Origin: Luteimicrobium album
GTDB taxonomy: Bacteria; Actinomycetota; Actinomycetes; Actinomycetales; Cellulomonadaceae
NCBI RefSeq assembly: GCF_030161555.1
Contig: NZ_BSUK01000001.1
Span: 1,550,001-1,614,000, forward strand
Length of the DNA stretch: 64,000 bases
Reading direction: 5' to 3'
The notes under the pieces are model-generated. The model worked only from the letters and a program-made list of their open reading frames with translations. It had not been told where the DNA came from and did no database searches. Shown one piece after another: positions 19,537 through 29,248 of the stretch (position 1 is the first letter of the stretch; the number at the start of each line of letters is the position of its first letter). The translations under genes were made by a program, and so were the position numbers.

Positions 19537-21012
19537 GTGGGGCGACCGGTGCGCGGAGCACCGAGGCGCCCACCGTCGACGACCGAGGAGCTGAGTACGG
19601 CGTCCACCGAGCACCGACCCGCGCGCGAGGCGTCCGCTTCCGCGCCCGAGGGCACCCTCCACCGGAGCCTGTCCCTCCGTCACCTCGTCATCTACGGGCT
19701 CCTGTTCATCGGCGTGACCGCGCCCATGGGCACCTTCGGCGTCCTCGACGCGCGCAGCAACGGCGCCGTCGCGCTGGTGTTCCTCGTCGCGACCCTGGCG
19801 ATGGCGTTCACGGCGTGGTCGTACGCGCGCATGTCCGTCGCCGTCCCGAAGGCGGGGTCGGTCTCGGCCTACGCGACCGCGGGGCTGGGGCGGCGGCCGG
19901 GCTTCATGGCCGGCTGGATGATCGGCCTCGACTACCTCTTCATCCCGAGCCTGGCCGCGCTCTTCACCGGGATCGCCAGTCACGCCCTGGTCCCGGCGGT
20001 GCCCGTCTGGGTGTTCACGACGACGGCGGTGGTCGTCATCACGGGCCTCAACCTCGCCGGTGTCAGGCTCGCGGCGACGGTGGGGCTCGTGTCGCTGGTC
20101 GTGGAGATCGTCGTCCTGGCGGGCTTCTGCGTGGGCGCCGTCGTCGTGCTCGTACAGGACGGCCCGGCCCGGCCGTGGCTGTCCCCGCTCGTCGGGCTCG
20201 ACGGGTTCACGCTCACCGGCGTGATCGGCGCGGTCTCGGTGGCGGCCCTCGCGTTCCTCGGCTTCGACGCGATCGCCACGTTCGCGGAGGAGAGCACCGG
20301 CTCTCCCCGGCAGGTCGGCCGGGCTCTCGTCTTCTGCCTCGTCCTCGCGGGGTTCCTGTTCGTCCTCCAGACCTACCTGGGCGCGCTCCTGACGACGACG
20401 ACGCCCGCGGAGCTCGCCGCGCACCCGGACGAGCAGGGGACGATCTTCTACACGATGCTGGGCGACTCGATCGGGTCGTGGTTCGGCACGACGGTCACCA
20501 CGGTGCGAGCAGTGGGGCCGGTGCTCTCCGCCCTCGTGGCGCAGGCCGCGGTGAGCCGCCTCATGTACGGGATGGCCCGCGACGGGCAGCTCCCGGCGCG
20601 GCTCGGCTCCGTGAGCCGTCGCACGGGCGTGCCTCGTCTCGCGATCCTCGTCTCCGCGGTCGCGACCGCCGTCATCGCCGTGGCCGCCGCCCTCCGGTCG
20701 GACGGGCTCGACCTGCTGTCGTCGATGGTCACGGTCGGGGCGCTGACAGCGTTCGTCTTCCTGCACGTCGCCGTCGTCGGGTACTACGTCGTCGGTCGAC
20801 GTACCGAGGGCCGCGTGCTCCACACGGTCGTGCCCGTCGTCGGGGTCGTGATCGTCGTCGCGGTGCTGGTGCTTGCCAGCCACCTCGCGCTCGAGGTCGC
20901 CGCGGGCTGGCTCGTGCTGGGCCTGGTCGTCCTGGTTCTTCGCGAGAGGCGTCGCGGTCCTGAGGGCGGTGGGCCCGGCCCGCGCGTGGACGTCGCCCCC
21001 GGCGCGCGCTGA
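19537..21012 (+). CDS. APC-family amino-acid/polyamine permease
   Basis: About 490 residues and twelve membrane helices. APC features: IGVTAPMGTFGVLDA in helix 1, the Gly-rich break, VSVAALAFLGFDAIATFAEES (helix 6, binding-site region) and MARDGQLPARLGSVSRRTGVP after helix 8. The substrate is an amino acid or amine, not resolvable. Start is uncertain: GTG 19537 and GTG 19549 are in frame and no RBS is clear; the membrane part begins near codon 50. Confidence 0.88.
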   Translation: MGRPVRGAPRRPPSTTEELSTASTEHRPAREASASAPEGTLHRSLSLRHLVIYGLLFIGVTAPMGTFGVLDARSNGAVALVFLVATLAMAFTAWSYARMSVAVPKAGSVSAYATAGLGRRPGFMAGWMIGLDYLFIPSLAALFTGIASHALVPAVPVWVFTTTAVVVITGLNLAGVRLAATVGLVSLVVEIVVLAGFCVGAVVVLVQDGPARPWLSPLVGLDGFTLTGVIGAVSVAALAFLGFDAIATFAEESTGSPRQVGRALVFCLVLAGFLFVLQTYLGALLTTTTPAELAAHPDEQGTIFYTMLGDSIGSWFGTTVTTVRAVGPVLSALVAQAAVSRLMYGMARDGQLPARLGSVSRRTGVPRLAILVSAVATAVIAVAAALRSDGLDLLSSMVTVGALTAFVFLHVAVVGYYVVGRRTEGRVLHTVVPVVGVVIVVAVLVLASHLALEVAAGWLVLGLVVLVLRERRRGPEGGGPGPRVDVAPGAR

Positions 21013-21069
21013 TCGACGCCGCGCCCGCGAGGGCGACGACGACCGCTGCCCCGGCGAGCGCGTCGCGGG

Positions 21070-22529
21070 TCAGAACGGTGGCGGTCCGGTGCCGTCGCGG
21101 TTCCCTGTTGGTGGTGGCGACGTTGGTGGTGGCGACGTTGGTGGCGAGCCCTTCGGTGGGTCGCCCCCGACCACGACGGCCGGCGGCACGACGTGTTGGC
21201 GTCCGGTGGGTGAGGTCCACACGGCGTCGTGGGTGCGCTGGTCGACACGGACACACCACGACGTCTCGTGCTTGAGCCGGTGCTGGCGCCGGCACAGGTG
21301 CAGGAGGTTGGCCGCGTCGGTGGCGCCACCGTCGACGAACGCGGTGACGTGGTCGGTGTCGCAGCGGGCCGCGGGCCGGCCGCAGCCGGGGAACCGGCAC
21401 GTGCCGTCACGCACGGCGAGGTGGCGGCGCAGGTCCGCGGGCACGGCGTAGCTGGTGCGCCCCACGGACAGCACGGCCCCGGTCTCGGGGTGGGTCAGGA
21501 TCCGTGTGAACGTCGGCGCCGCGGCGGCGAGCTTGCGTGCCTCCTCGGGGCTGATGGGCCCGTACTCGTCGAGGGTCGCGGGCTGGTCGCCACCGAGCAG
21601 CGTCAGGACCGGGACGGTGACCGCGACCCGGGGCACCAGGCCGCGGGCGTGACGTGCGAGCCCACCGTTCACACCGCCCGCCCCGGCGGTGCCGTCCGCG
21701 GGGTCGGTGTCGGCGGTGCCCGGGGTGTCGAGCAGGAGCGCGGTCAGGGTGTCGGCGCGGAGCTGGTCGGGGGTGCGGGGCTCGTCGGGGCCGACGAGGG
21801 TGCGAGCGGCGTGGTCGAGGCGGTCGAGGATCGCGTGCCCCGCCGCGGCGGGCAGGAACGCGCTGAGCCAGGCCATCCCGTCCGGTGCAGGGTCCAGGCG
21901 CACGCGCCGGTCGGCTGCGGCGCGGCGGTGGCGTTCGGCCAGGGCCTCGGGGTGGACGAGCTCGCGGGCGCGACGTGCCCGGCGCCCCAGGCCCGTGGGC
22001 GTGGAGGTCGAAGCGAACGGGAGCACGGCTGTCTCCACGGCCTCGCGGGCCGGCGCCTCGAGCCCGGCCGTGTGCTCGGCGATGACCTGCGCGTGCCGGT
22101 AGGAGACGGTCCCGTCTGCCATCGCGTCCAGGGTTCGGGGCAGCCCCTCGACCAGGACCTCGGCCTCCTCGACGAGCCTCGACGTGGTCGTCTCCGGGAG
22201 CTGCAGGGCGGTCGCGAGGTCCGCCACGAACGCCCGGTGGGCGAGCTCGGCCCGCTGCTCCGTGAGGGGCGCGCGAGCCGCCGCCGACTCCGGGTCGAGA
22301 AGGGTCGCCTCGGCGAGGGGACCTGACGGCGCGCGGTGTTCAGGATCAGCGTCCGCAGCGCCGTGAGCCGCAGGATCGCGTGCTCCACCTCCACGACCGC
22401 CGTGATCGCCCGGTCCATCAGCTCCGCCCCCACCGGCCCACGCTCACCGCCGGACACGACCCCGGCGCCGGCGACCGCGGGAAGGCGCGCTGCGCCGTCG
22501 TCCGCGGTTCGGGGCTCCGTCGAGGTCAT
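21070..22529 (-). CDS. 13E12-type DUF222/HNH endonuclease-domain protein, frameshifted
   Basis: DUF222 helical domain (DRAITAVVEVEHAILRL, MADGTVSYRHAQVIAEHT) followed by an HNH domain: CRFPGCGRPAARCDTDHV, then NLLHLCRRQHRLKH. The family is abundant in actinomycetes and suspected to act in DNA repair or recombination. The frame breaks near 22328; restoring one base links NTAR to PSGPLAEATLLDP (486 residues). A LexA-type box lies 34 bp upstream, so it is probably SOS induced. The C-terminus is low complexity (PPTSPPPTSPPPT) from a tandem 15-bp repeat. Confidence 0.9.
21107..21147. repeat. 15-bp tandem repeat in the 13E12 gene tail
   Basis: GTTGGTGGTGGCGAC occurs twice in full at 21107-21136 and once partly, encoding repeated SPPPT units. 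Such in-frame repeats vary in copy number between strains. Confidence 0.8.
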
Positions 22530-22562
22530 GCGACCAGTCAACACCGACCCACTGACATTTGC

Positions 22563-22578
22563 TCGAACACCTGTTCGA
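22563..22578. promoter_or_regulatory. LexA (SOS) box
   Basis: TCGAACACCTGTTCGA matches the actinobacterial SOS box TCGAAC-N4-GTTCGA exactly in both arms, 34 bp upstream of the 13E12 HNH gene start on the minus strand. Confidence 0.8.
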
Positions 22579-22602
22579 CACGGGAGGGGTCGCCGGGGCG
22601 CG

Positions 22603-25600
22603 TCACCCACGGGACGAGGCCGCCCGGTCGCGCGTTCGTCGGACGAGCAGGAGGGCGCCGCCCGCGACGACGACGGCGCCGCCGACCGCGATCCACGTCG
22701 GCAGGGCGGTGGGGATGCCGAGGTAGACGCAGATCCCCAGGATCCGGTGCAGGCCCCAGGGGAGGAGGGCGAGCTGGTCGTTCCAGGCGGTGAGCGTCGT
22801 CTCGAGCCCGACCCCGGCGACGACCACGCCCCCGACCACCAGCGGCGCCCCGGCGGCGACGGCGACGACGCCCGCGGCGCGTCGCCGGGTCAGCCCGTAC
22901 CGCGCGCGCAGCACCGCGAACGTCGCGACGAACAACCAGCAGAACAGCGCGAACGCGACGGTCACGTAGGCGGCACGCTGGACGGGCACCGTCCAGAACC
23001 CGAACCAGTAGCGGCCCGGGCCGCGCCACGCGAGCACCGCGAGCAGCAGCACCGACCGGACGAGCGCCACCCCACCGACCGCGCTCCACAGCCAGAACCC
23101 GTCCCGCCGCCCGACGAGCGCCCGGGCGGTGAGCGCGAACAGCGCCCACGCGCCGAGCGTGAGGGCGAGGTGCACCGGTGCGTCGAACCACGTGTACGCG
23201 AGGCGCGAGAGCACCAGCACGACGGCCGGGAGAGCCCACACCAGCACACGGTCGACGCGCCCGGGCGCACCGCCGTCGGGGGTTCCGGCCAGGCCGGCGC
23301 GGTCCACGACGTCGACCGGTCCGAGCCGCCACGGCCGCGTCCCCCGGTCCACAGCGCGTGCAGCGCCCGGTGCCCGGGGAACCGGGGTCGACGCCCGGAC
23401 CACGCCCCCAGTCCGAGCGCCGCCACCACGAGCACCAGGAGCCCCCGCGCGACCCACGCCATGGCGACGTCCCGGTCGGCGCGCTCGAGCCCGAGGTTCG
23501 CGGCCGTGAAGTTGTACGCCGGGAGCTGGAGGTCGTCCCCGTACCGGTGCTCGTGGTCGGCGAGGGCGGCGCGGAACCGCGTCTCCGCGGACTTCCAGGC
23601 GGCCTTCGCGGCGCCCGACCCGGTGTCGAGCCACTGCGCGTGGCGCAGGACGGTCTCGCGGTACGCGTCGAGCGTCGTGAACAGGTTCTGCTCGTAGTCG
23701 AGCGCGGCGACGAACTGCGTGCGCGCGTCCGGAGAGGCCCACGACGACGCGGCGGTGCCCACGACCAGGTCCCGCATCTTCTCGACCGTCGCGACGGCAC
23801 GACGCCCCTGCGCGACGGCCTCGTCGACGTGCGGCGTCGTCAGCGTGTAGATCGTGTCGAAGGTCGCGGTGTCGCCCGAGACGATGTCCCACTCGAAGAT
23901 CCACATCATGGGCGGGGGCTCGAGGCCCAGCGCCTTGACCGACTGCTCGGCGTACGGGCCGAGGTAGAGGCCGTCGGTGATCGCGGACCGCGACAGGGCG
24001 AGCGCGTCCGAGATCGCGGCGACGGTCGCCGGGTCCGAGGAGAAGGTCTGCCGCACCCAGTCGCCGCGCAGCCGCGCGACGTCGGCGTCAGGGTCGGCCG
24101 CGAGCTGCGCGGCGAGGTAGGCGTTCAGGTCCCACAGCTGCCAGAACCCGTCCCGGAGAGAGGTCCCGCGGCCCGGCGTACAGCGGACCGCCCGTCTGCG
24201 CCCAGTCCCAGATCCCCTCGACGTTCGGGTTCGCGGCAAGGAACCTCTGCAGCGCGGCCTGGTCGAGCGCGCCGAGGTCGTCGGGCAGTGCGCCCTGGCC
24301 CTCGAACTCGCGGCGCGCCTGCAGCTCGACGATGCGCCGCTGGTCCCCGACGGCGAGCGTCGGGTTGAGCGCCAGGTAGCTGTAGAAGTCGCCGGCGGAG
24401 TACTTGGTCGACACGATCAGGTGCGGGTCGTGGATCGCTCCCAGCACCTCCTCGTACGACGCCGGGTTCGTGTGCAGGTCGCCGACGGCTCCGATCCCGA
24501 CCGTCCACGTCCGGAAGACGACGTCCTTGTCCGCCGCGCCCGCGGTCGCGAGGAACGCGTGCAGCATCGCCTGGACCGCGTCCGACGTCGTCACGGCGAG
24601 CTTCGACCCGTAGTCCCAGCCGGCGAGCTGGTAGGCCGAGCCTCCTCGCCGACGCGGATCATGAGCCCGTCGACGAACGGCATGGCGCCGAAGAGCTCGC
24701 GCAGCCCGTCCTGGTAGACGGACCAGAGCTTCGGGGACGTCGTGTCGAGGCTCCCGACGGTCCGCTGCAGATAGGCCTCGAGCGGCGGGTCGACGGCGAG
24801 CATGTCGGTCGACAGGTAGACCTTCATGCCCAGGTCGTGCGCGTACTTCCAGACCGGTGCGAACGCCTGCACCAGCGCCTGCGCCCGGGCGGCGTGCGGG
24901 TCGCCGTCGGGATAGACGCCCAGGTCGGCGAACGTCACGTACTCGAGGAACCCGGGCACCACGACGCCGTTGTAGCCCTGCTGCAGCGCGTGGTCGACGA
25001 GCGCACGGAACTGTGTGGAGATCGTCGCGACGGCGTCCGGGTCGACCCAGGGCGCGTGCGGGAGCAGGGCCGAACCGACGACGTCCGAGTTGAGGGAGTA
25101 GTCGTCGCCCGCCGCGAACCGGGCCGGGTCGTCGTCGAGCCCGACCGCCCCGACGTCCGTCAGCCGCAGGCCGAGTCGCGGGCCCCGGGCGACGCCGTCC
25201 TCGTCGTCGGGCAGGACGGCGCTCGCGGACCGGACCCGGTCGGCGACCTGGTAGAGGCCCGCGGCCGCCCCGGCGGAGGTGCCCGCGTCGAGCGTGAGGC
25301 CCGCGCCGGAGCGCGAGAGCCGGAACTTCTCCCCGCTCAGGCCCGACGACGGCGCCACCCGGACCGCCAGCACCGCGCCGGCCGGGCCACGGGTCAGGTC
25401 CGCGGCGGCGATCGCCGGGCGGGCGAGGCCACGTCCGGCGTACGCGTCGCCGACGGCCTGCGCGGCGAGCCGCACGGGCCTCTCGTCGGGGGCCGTGACG
25501 AGCCGGAGCGCCGGGGCCGCGACGTCCGCGCGGGCGGGCTGCGTCGTCGTGCGCTCGACGGGGACGTCGGCGGGCGCGTGGCTCAGGCCGAGGAGGGCGC

Positions 25601-25730
25601 CCACCTGCCATGCGACCCCGGCACCGAGGGCGAGCAGGACCACGACGACGACGGCGAGGGTGAGGGGCCGGGGCGACGTGCGTCGCCCCCGCCCCCGGCG
25701 GCGGTACCGGGCACGGGCACATCCTCGCAC
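22603..25730 (-). CDS. Giant membrane-anchored alpha-glucuronidase-like (GH67-related) protein, three frameshifts
   Basis: About 1043 residues once breaks at 24644 (one C), 24156-24162 (one GA unit) and the C run 23341-23345 are repaired. Order: N-terminal anchor helix LTLAVVVVVLLALGAGVAW; a GH67 N-terminal-like region with DAGTSAGAAAGLYQVADRVR; a TIM-barrel-like catalytic region with GYNGVVVPGFLEYVTF, VDGLMIRVGEGGSAYQ (position of the GH67 general acid), VSTKYSAGDFYSYLALNP and VELQARREFEGQG; a helical region (FWQLWDLNAYLAAQLAADPD); then about seven membrane helices. Last in the aldolase-HAD-dhaL-dhaK unit, 35 nt after dhaK. GH67 kinship is inferred from motif order; the polytopic C-terminus is not usual for that family. 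Start GTG 25730. Confidence 0.75.
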
Positions 25731-25765
25731 CCGCGCCCGGCCAGCCCGTGCGCCGGACCCGCACG

Positions 25766-26760
25766 TCAGAAGACGCGCACCGCCACCTCGGCGGGCGCGA
25801 GGAGGAGCCGCTCGATCTCGTCGTCGAGCTTGACGAGCGTGATCGACGCGCCGGCCATGTCGAGCGACGTGCAGTACTCGCCCACGTACGACCGGGCCAC
25901 CGAGATCCCCAGGTCCGCGAGCTTGCGGTGCGCGATCCCGTAGACGAGGTAGAGCTCGCTGATCGGGGTGCCGCCGAGCCCGTTGACCATGAGTGCCACC
26001 CGGTCGCCCGACTGGAACGGCAGGTCCGCGACGACAGGGTTGAGCAGCTCGTCGACGAGGTCGTTCGCGGGCGCCCACTTCGCGCGCCGGCGGCCCGGCT
26101 CGCCGTGGATCCCGACGCCGATCTCGATCTCGTCGTCGCCCAGCTCGAACAGGGGCGAGCCCTTTGCGGGGGCGTGCACGCGGTGAGCGCGAGGCCCATG
26201 GTGCGGGTCACGGAGTTGACCTTCTCGCCGATCCGGACGAGCTCGTCGAGGTCCGCGCCCTCCTCGGCGGCGGCGCCGACGGCCTTCATGACGAAGAAGT
26301 TCCCGGCGACGCCGCGGCGTCCGACCGTGTACGTGGAGTCCTGGACGGACACGTCGTCGTCGATGAACAGCGTCTTGACGTTCACGCCGTCGGCGGCGCT
26401 CATCTCGGACGCCATGTCGAACGCCATCCGGTCGCCCGTGTAGTTGTTCACGAGCAGCAGGACGCCCTTCGGCGACGCGAGCAGCTTGGTCGTCTCGTAC
26501 ACGTAGTCCATGGGCGGCGCGGAGAACACGTCGCCGGGGCAGGCGCCGTCGAGCATGCCCTTGCCGACGACCATGACGTGCGCGGGTTCGTGGCCCGAGC
26601 CCGAGCCCTGGATGATCGAGACCTTGTCGTCGCGGGGCGCGTCCGTGCGCATGATGAGGTTGTAGTCGGGCACGTAGGTGAGCGTGTCCGGGTTGGCGAG
26701 CGCGATGCCCTGCAGCATCTCGGGGACGTACTGCTGCGGGTCGTTCACGAACTTCTTCAC
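25766..26760 (-). CDS. dhaK: Dihydroxyacetone kinase subunit DhaK, frameshifted
   Basis: Substrate-binding subunit that holds dihydroxyacetone or a related ketose covalently. MKKFVNDPQQYVPEMLQGI start, QGSGSGHEPAHVMVVGKGML (His that forms the hemiaminal), VLLLVNNYTGDRMAF, GIHGEPGRR and NGLGGTPISELYLVY. The G run 26168-26172 has lost one base; repaired it reads ACTPPAKGSPLFELG. 331 residues. GTG 26760 with AGGAG 9 nt upstream. Follows dhaL with 37 nt between. No dhaM is nearby, so phosphate donor is unclear. Confidence 0.93.
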
Positions 26761-26797
26761 GGCGGTCTCCTGGGGTCGTGCGAGGGGTGGGTGAGAG

Positions 26798-27448
26798 TCA
26801 GGCGACGGTCGGCCGGTCGGGCCACTGGGCGGCGAGCCGCTCGAGGATGACGGCGACCGCGGTGGCGCCGGCGTCGACCGAGCCGATGGACCGCTCGCCG
26901 CTGTACGCGGCGCGGCCGCGCTTGGCGAGCATCGAGACGGTCGCGTCGGCCGCCTCGCGTGCGGACGCCGCGGCGTCGGCGACGACCGTCGCGCCGTCCT
27001 TCCCGGCGGCGAGCGACGCCTCGATCGTGTCGGTCATGGGCACGAGCGCGTCGAGGAGGGTCTTGTCGCCGACGTCGGCGTTGCCGCGCGCCTTGATGCC
27101 GTCGATCGCGGACCGCAGCATCGCGACGACGTCGTCGCCGGTCAGCTCGTCGCGGCCCTTCGCGAGGGTCGCCCCGCGCAGGAACGCCGTGCCCCAGATG
27201 GGACCGGACGTGCCGCCGATCCGGCCGGTGATCGCGACCGCGATCTTCTGCAGGAACGTGCCGATGTCGCTGCGGTCGTAGGTGTCCCAGTCCTTGACGA
27301 CGACCTCGAACCCGCGCGCGAGCGAGTACCCGAAGTCGCCGTCGCCGACGACCGCGTCGAGGTCGCCGAACTCCTTCTCGTTGTCCAGGCAGATCTGGGC
27401 GATGCTGCGGACGACGAACTCGACGTCCGCGAAGCTCTGCGTCGTCAT
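26798..27448 (-). CDS. dhaL: Dihydroxyacetone kinase subunit DhaL
   Basis: Nucleotide-binding subunit, 216 residues, all-helical barrel. LDAVVGDGDFGYSLARGF carries the metal-binding Asp cluster, GGTSGPIWGTAFLRGA and GARGNADVGDKTLLDALVP-type motifs (here KARGNADVGDKTLLD) complete the ADP/Mg site. ATG overlaps the HAD stop (ATGA), implying coupled expression. In PTS-type systems DhaL-ADP is recharged by DhaM; DhaM is absent here, so either a distant DhaM or direct ATP use must be assumed. Confidence 0.94.
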   Translation of the reverse strand: MTTQSFADVEFVVRSIAQICLDNEKEFGDLDAVVGDGDFGYSLARGFEVVVKDWDTYDRSDIGTFLQKIAVAITGRIGGTSGPIWGTAFLRGATLAKGRDELTGDDVVAMLRSAIDGIKARGNADVGDKTLLDALVPMTDTIEASLAAGKDGATVVADAAASAREAADATVSMLAKRGRAAYSGERSIGSVDAGATAVAVILERLAAQWPDRPTVA

Positions 27449-28248
27449 GGGGTCTCCTTCGACTCCGGGAGGGGTGGGCGGGGCGCGGCGAGGATCGCCT
27501 CGAGGGTGCCGATCGTGACGACGCCGTCGGCGCCGAGGCCGAGGGGGTCCGCGAGGACGTCGGCGGGTGCCCCGGGCTCGCCGAGGGACGCGACGACGAG
27601 CGACGCGCCCGTGAAGTCGTCGTCCCCGGTGTAGGCGCTGACGGTGACGACCGTGCGGAGTCCGGCGGCGAGCGCGGCCCGCAGGCCGCCGCCCGAGTCC
27701 TCGACGACGACCACGTCGTCCGGGTCGAGACCGAGGCGCTCGAGGGCGAGCAGGTAGATATCGGGCGCGGGCTTCTTGTGCGCGACGACGTCGCCCGCGA
27801 GCACCGTGAACCGGCTCGCCAGGGCTCCCGGCACGGCGTGCTCGAGGACGGCCCGGACGGAGGGTTCAGCCGACGTCGACGCGACGGCGAGCGCCCACCC
27901 GGCGGCGTCCGCCTCCGCGGCGAGCCGCGCGACGCCGGGCCGTGCGGGCAGTCGGCCCTTCGCGACGAGGTCGGTGTAGATCTCCGTCTTGCGGCGGTGC
28001 CAGGTCGCGAGGAGCTCGGCCTGGCCGTCGTCGGCGGCGGGGTAGTCGTTCGCGGCGACGAACTCGGGTGTGAGCAGGCTGCGCATGCGCTCCTTGCCAC
28101 CGCCGATGCGCACGAGGCGCGCGTACTCGCCGTCGGACCACTGGACCGGGACGCCGAGCTCGCGGAACGTCTGGTTGAACGCGGGCAGGTGGCCCTCGCG
28201 CTCGGTGTCGGCGAGGACGCCGTCGCAGTCGAAGACGAGCGCCTTCAC
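27445..28248 (-). CDS. HAD-IA hydrolase, beta-phosphoglucomutase/phosphatase type
   Basis: 267 residues. Motif I ALVFDCDGVLADTE (nucleophile DxD), helical cap with HLPAFNQTFRELGV, motif II VASTSAEPSV, motif III Lys in VVAHKKPAPDIYLLAL, motif IV VVVVEDSGGGLRAALAAG. CbbY/PGM-like family acting on a small sugar phosphate. GTG 28248 overlaps the aldolase stop (GTGA). Its place between aldolase and dhaL suggests dephosphorylation of a sugar phosphate in the same pathway. Confidence 0.9.
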   Translation of the reverse strand: MKALVFDCDGVLADTEREGHLPAFNQTFRELGVPVQWSDGEYARLVRIGGGKERMRSLLTPEFVAANDYPAADDGQAELLATWHRRKTEIYTDLVAKGRLPARPGVARLAAEADAAGWALAVASTSAEPSVRAVLEHAVPGALASRFTVLAGDVVAHKKPAPDIYLLALERLGLDPDDVVVVEDSGGGLRAALAAGLRTVVTVSAYTGDDDFTGASLVVASLGEPGAPADVLADPLGLGADGVVTIGTLEAILAAPRPPLPESKETP

Positions 28249-29108
28249 GACGCCTTCCCCGCACTCCCGAACTTCCGGGCGAGGGCGCCGGTCATGTCGA
28301 CGAGGTCCTGGCGCACGGCCCGGAACAGCGACGGCGGGTCCCACTTGTCCGTCGGCTCGGCCGTCTCGCGCAGAAACCGGAGGTTCGACTGCATGAACGT
28401 GATCTTGAGCTGGGTCGAGATGTTGACCTTCGCGCAGCCGCGGGCGATGAGGTCGGCGAACTGGTCGTCGGCGAGGCCGCTGCCGCCGTGCAGGGCGATC
28501 GGGGTGCGTGTGGCGTCGACGAGCTGGGTGACCCGCTCGAAGTCGAGGTCGGGCCGCGCCGAGTAGACGCCGTGCGCGTTCCCGATGGCCGGCGCGAACA
28601 CGTCGACGCCCGTGGTCTCGATGAACCGGACCGCCGTCTCGAGGGACTGCCGGTGCGACTCGGTGTCCGAACCGATGCCGTCCTCGACGCCCGTGATGGA
28701 CTCGATCTCGCCCTCGACGTGCGCGCCGTAGCGCCGCGCCTCGGCGACGACCTCGACGGTCTGCCGCTGGTTCTCCTCGACGGGCATGGTCGACGCGTCG
28801 AACAGGACGGAGTTCCAGCCCTGCTCGAGGCAGTCCGTGATGACGTCGCGCTCCGGACAGTGGTCCAGGTGCAGCGCGACCGGCACCTCGATGCCCTCGG
28901 TCATGGTCTTCCACATGCCGAACAGGACCTTCGACCCGTACGCCTTGACCGTCTTGACGGACGTCTGGACGATCAGCGGCGACCGCGCCTCGACCGCGCC
29001 CGCGAGCACCGCCTCGAGCGACAGGTCGTTCACGATGTTGATCGCCGGGACCCCGTAGCGCTCGTCGAACGCCGCGTCCACGATCTCCTTGAGGGATACG
29101 ACCGCCAC
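28245..29108 (-). CDS. Class II ketose-bisphosphate aldolase
   Basis: 287 residues. Zn-dependent aldolase cleaving a ketose (bis)phosphate to DHAP and an aldehyde. Zn ligands in LHLDHCPERD (His-Leu-Asp-His), HVEGEIESITGVEDG, GNAHGVYSARPDLDF and LHGGSGLADDQF; KVNISTQLK phosphate loop. Substrate could be fructose-, tagatose- or another ketose phosphate. RBS GAGGAGG precedes GTG 29108. First gene of aldolase-HAD-dhaL-dhaK, with TACGGT in the leader as a possible -10. Confidence 0.93.
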   Translation of the reverse strand: MAVVSLKEIVDAAFDERYGVPAINIVNDLSLEAVLAGAVEARSPLIVQTSVKTVKAYGSKVLFGMWKTMTEGIEVPVALHLDHCPERDVITDCLEQGWNSVLFDASTMPVEENQRQTVEVVAEARRYGAHVEGEIESITGVEDGIGSDTESHRQSLETAVRFIETTGVDVFAPAIGNAHGVYSARPDLDFERVTQLVDATRTPIALHGGSGLADDQFADLIARGCAKVNISTQLKITFMQSNLRFLRETAEPTDKWDPPSLFRAVRQDLVDMTGALARKFGSAGKAS

Positions 29109-29196
29109 CGCTGCCTCCTCGCTCGCGGGCCCGCCCGGACGGGGCGGCTCCCTCGCACCGTAGGCAGGGGGCGGGCGCGACCGGCATGGGGTGTTT

Positions 29197-29215
29197 CCCC
29201 CACGCCCTGTGGGGG
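29197..29215 (-). terminator. Hairpin terminator downstream of the small ABC pair
   Basis: Perfect 7-bp stem CCCCCAC/GTGGGGG with loop GCCCT, about 35 nt past the end of the membrane-protein gene at 29249 and upstream of the aldolase operon. Confidence 0.5.
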
Positions 29216-29248
29216 GCGGGGTAGGGGCCGGGTGCGGCTGGGTCCGCG

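Noticed and set aside
19372..20883. 503-residue minus-strand ORF opposite the APC permease
   Set aside because: Antisense shadow with no recognisable motif; the other strand has twelve clean helices.
21107..21147. Short tandem repeat as a CRISPR
   Set aside because: No spacers, 15-bp units directly abutting, inside a coding gene.
24088..26760. Single 890-residue minus frame beginning as DhaK and ending as the glycosidase-like protein
   Set aside because: The middle third is a low-complexity Arg/Pro shadow; both true genes continue in other frames and a deletion in the G run at 26168 explains the apparent fusion.
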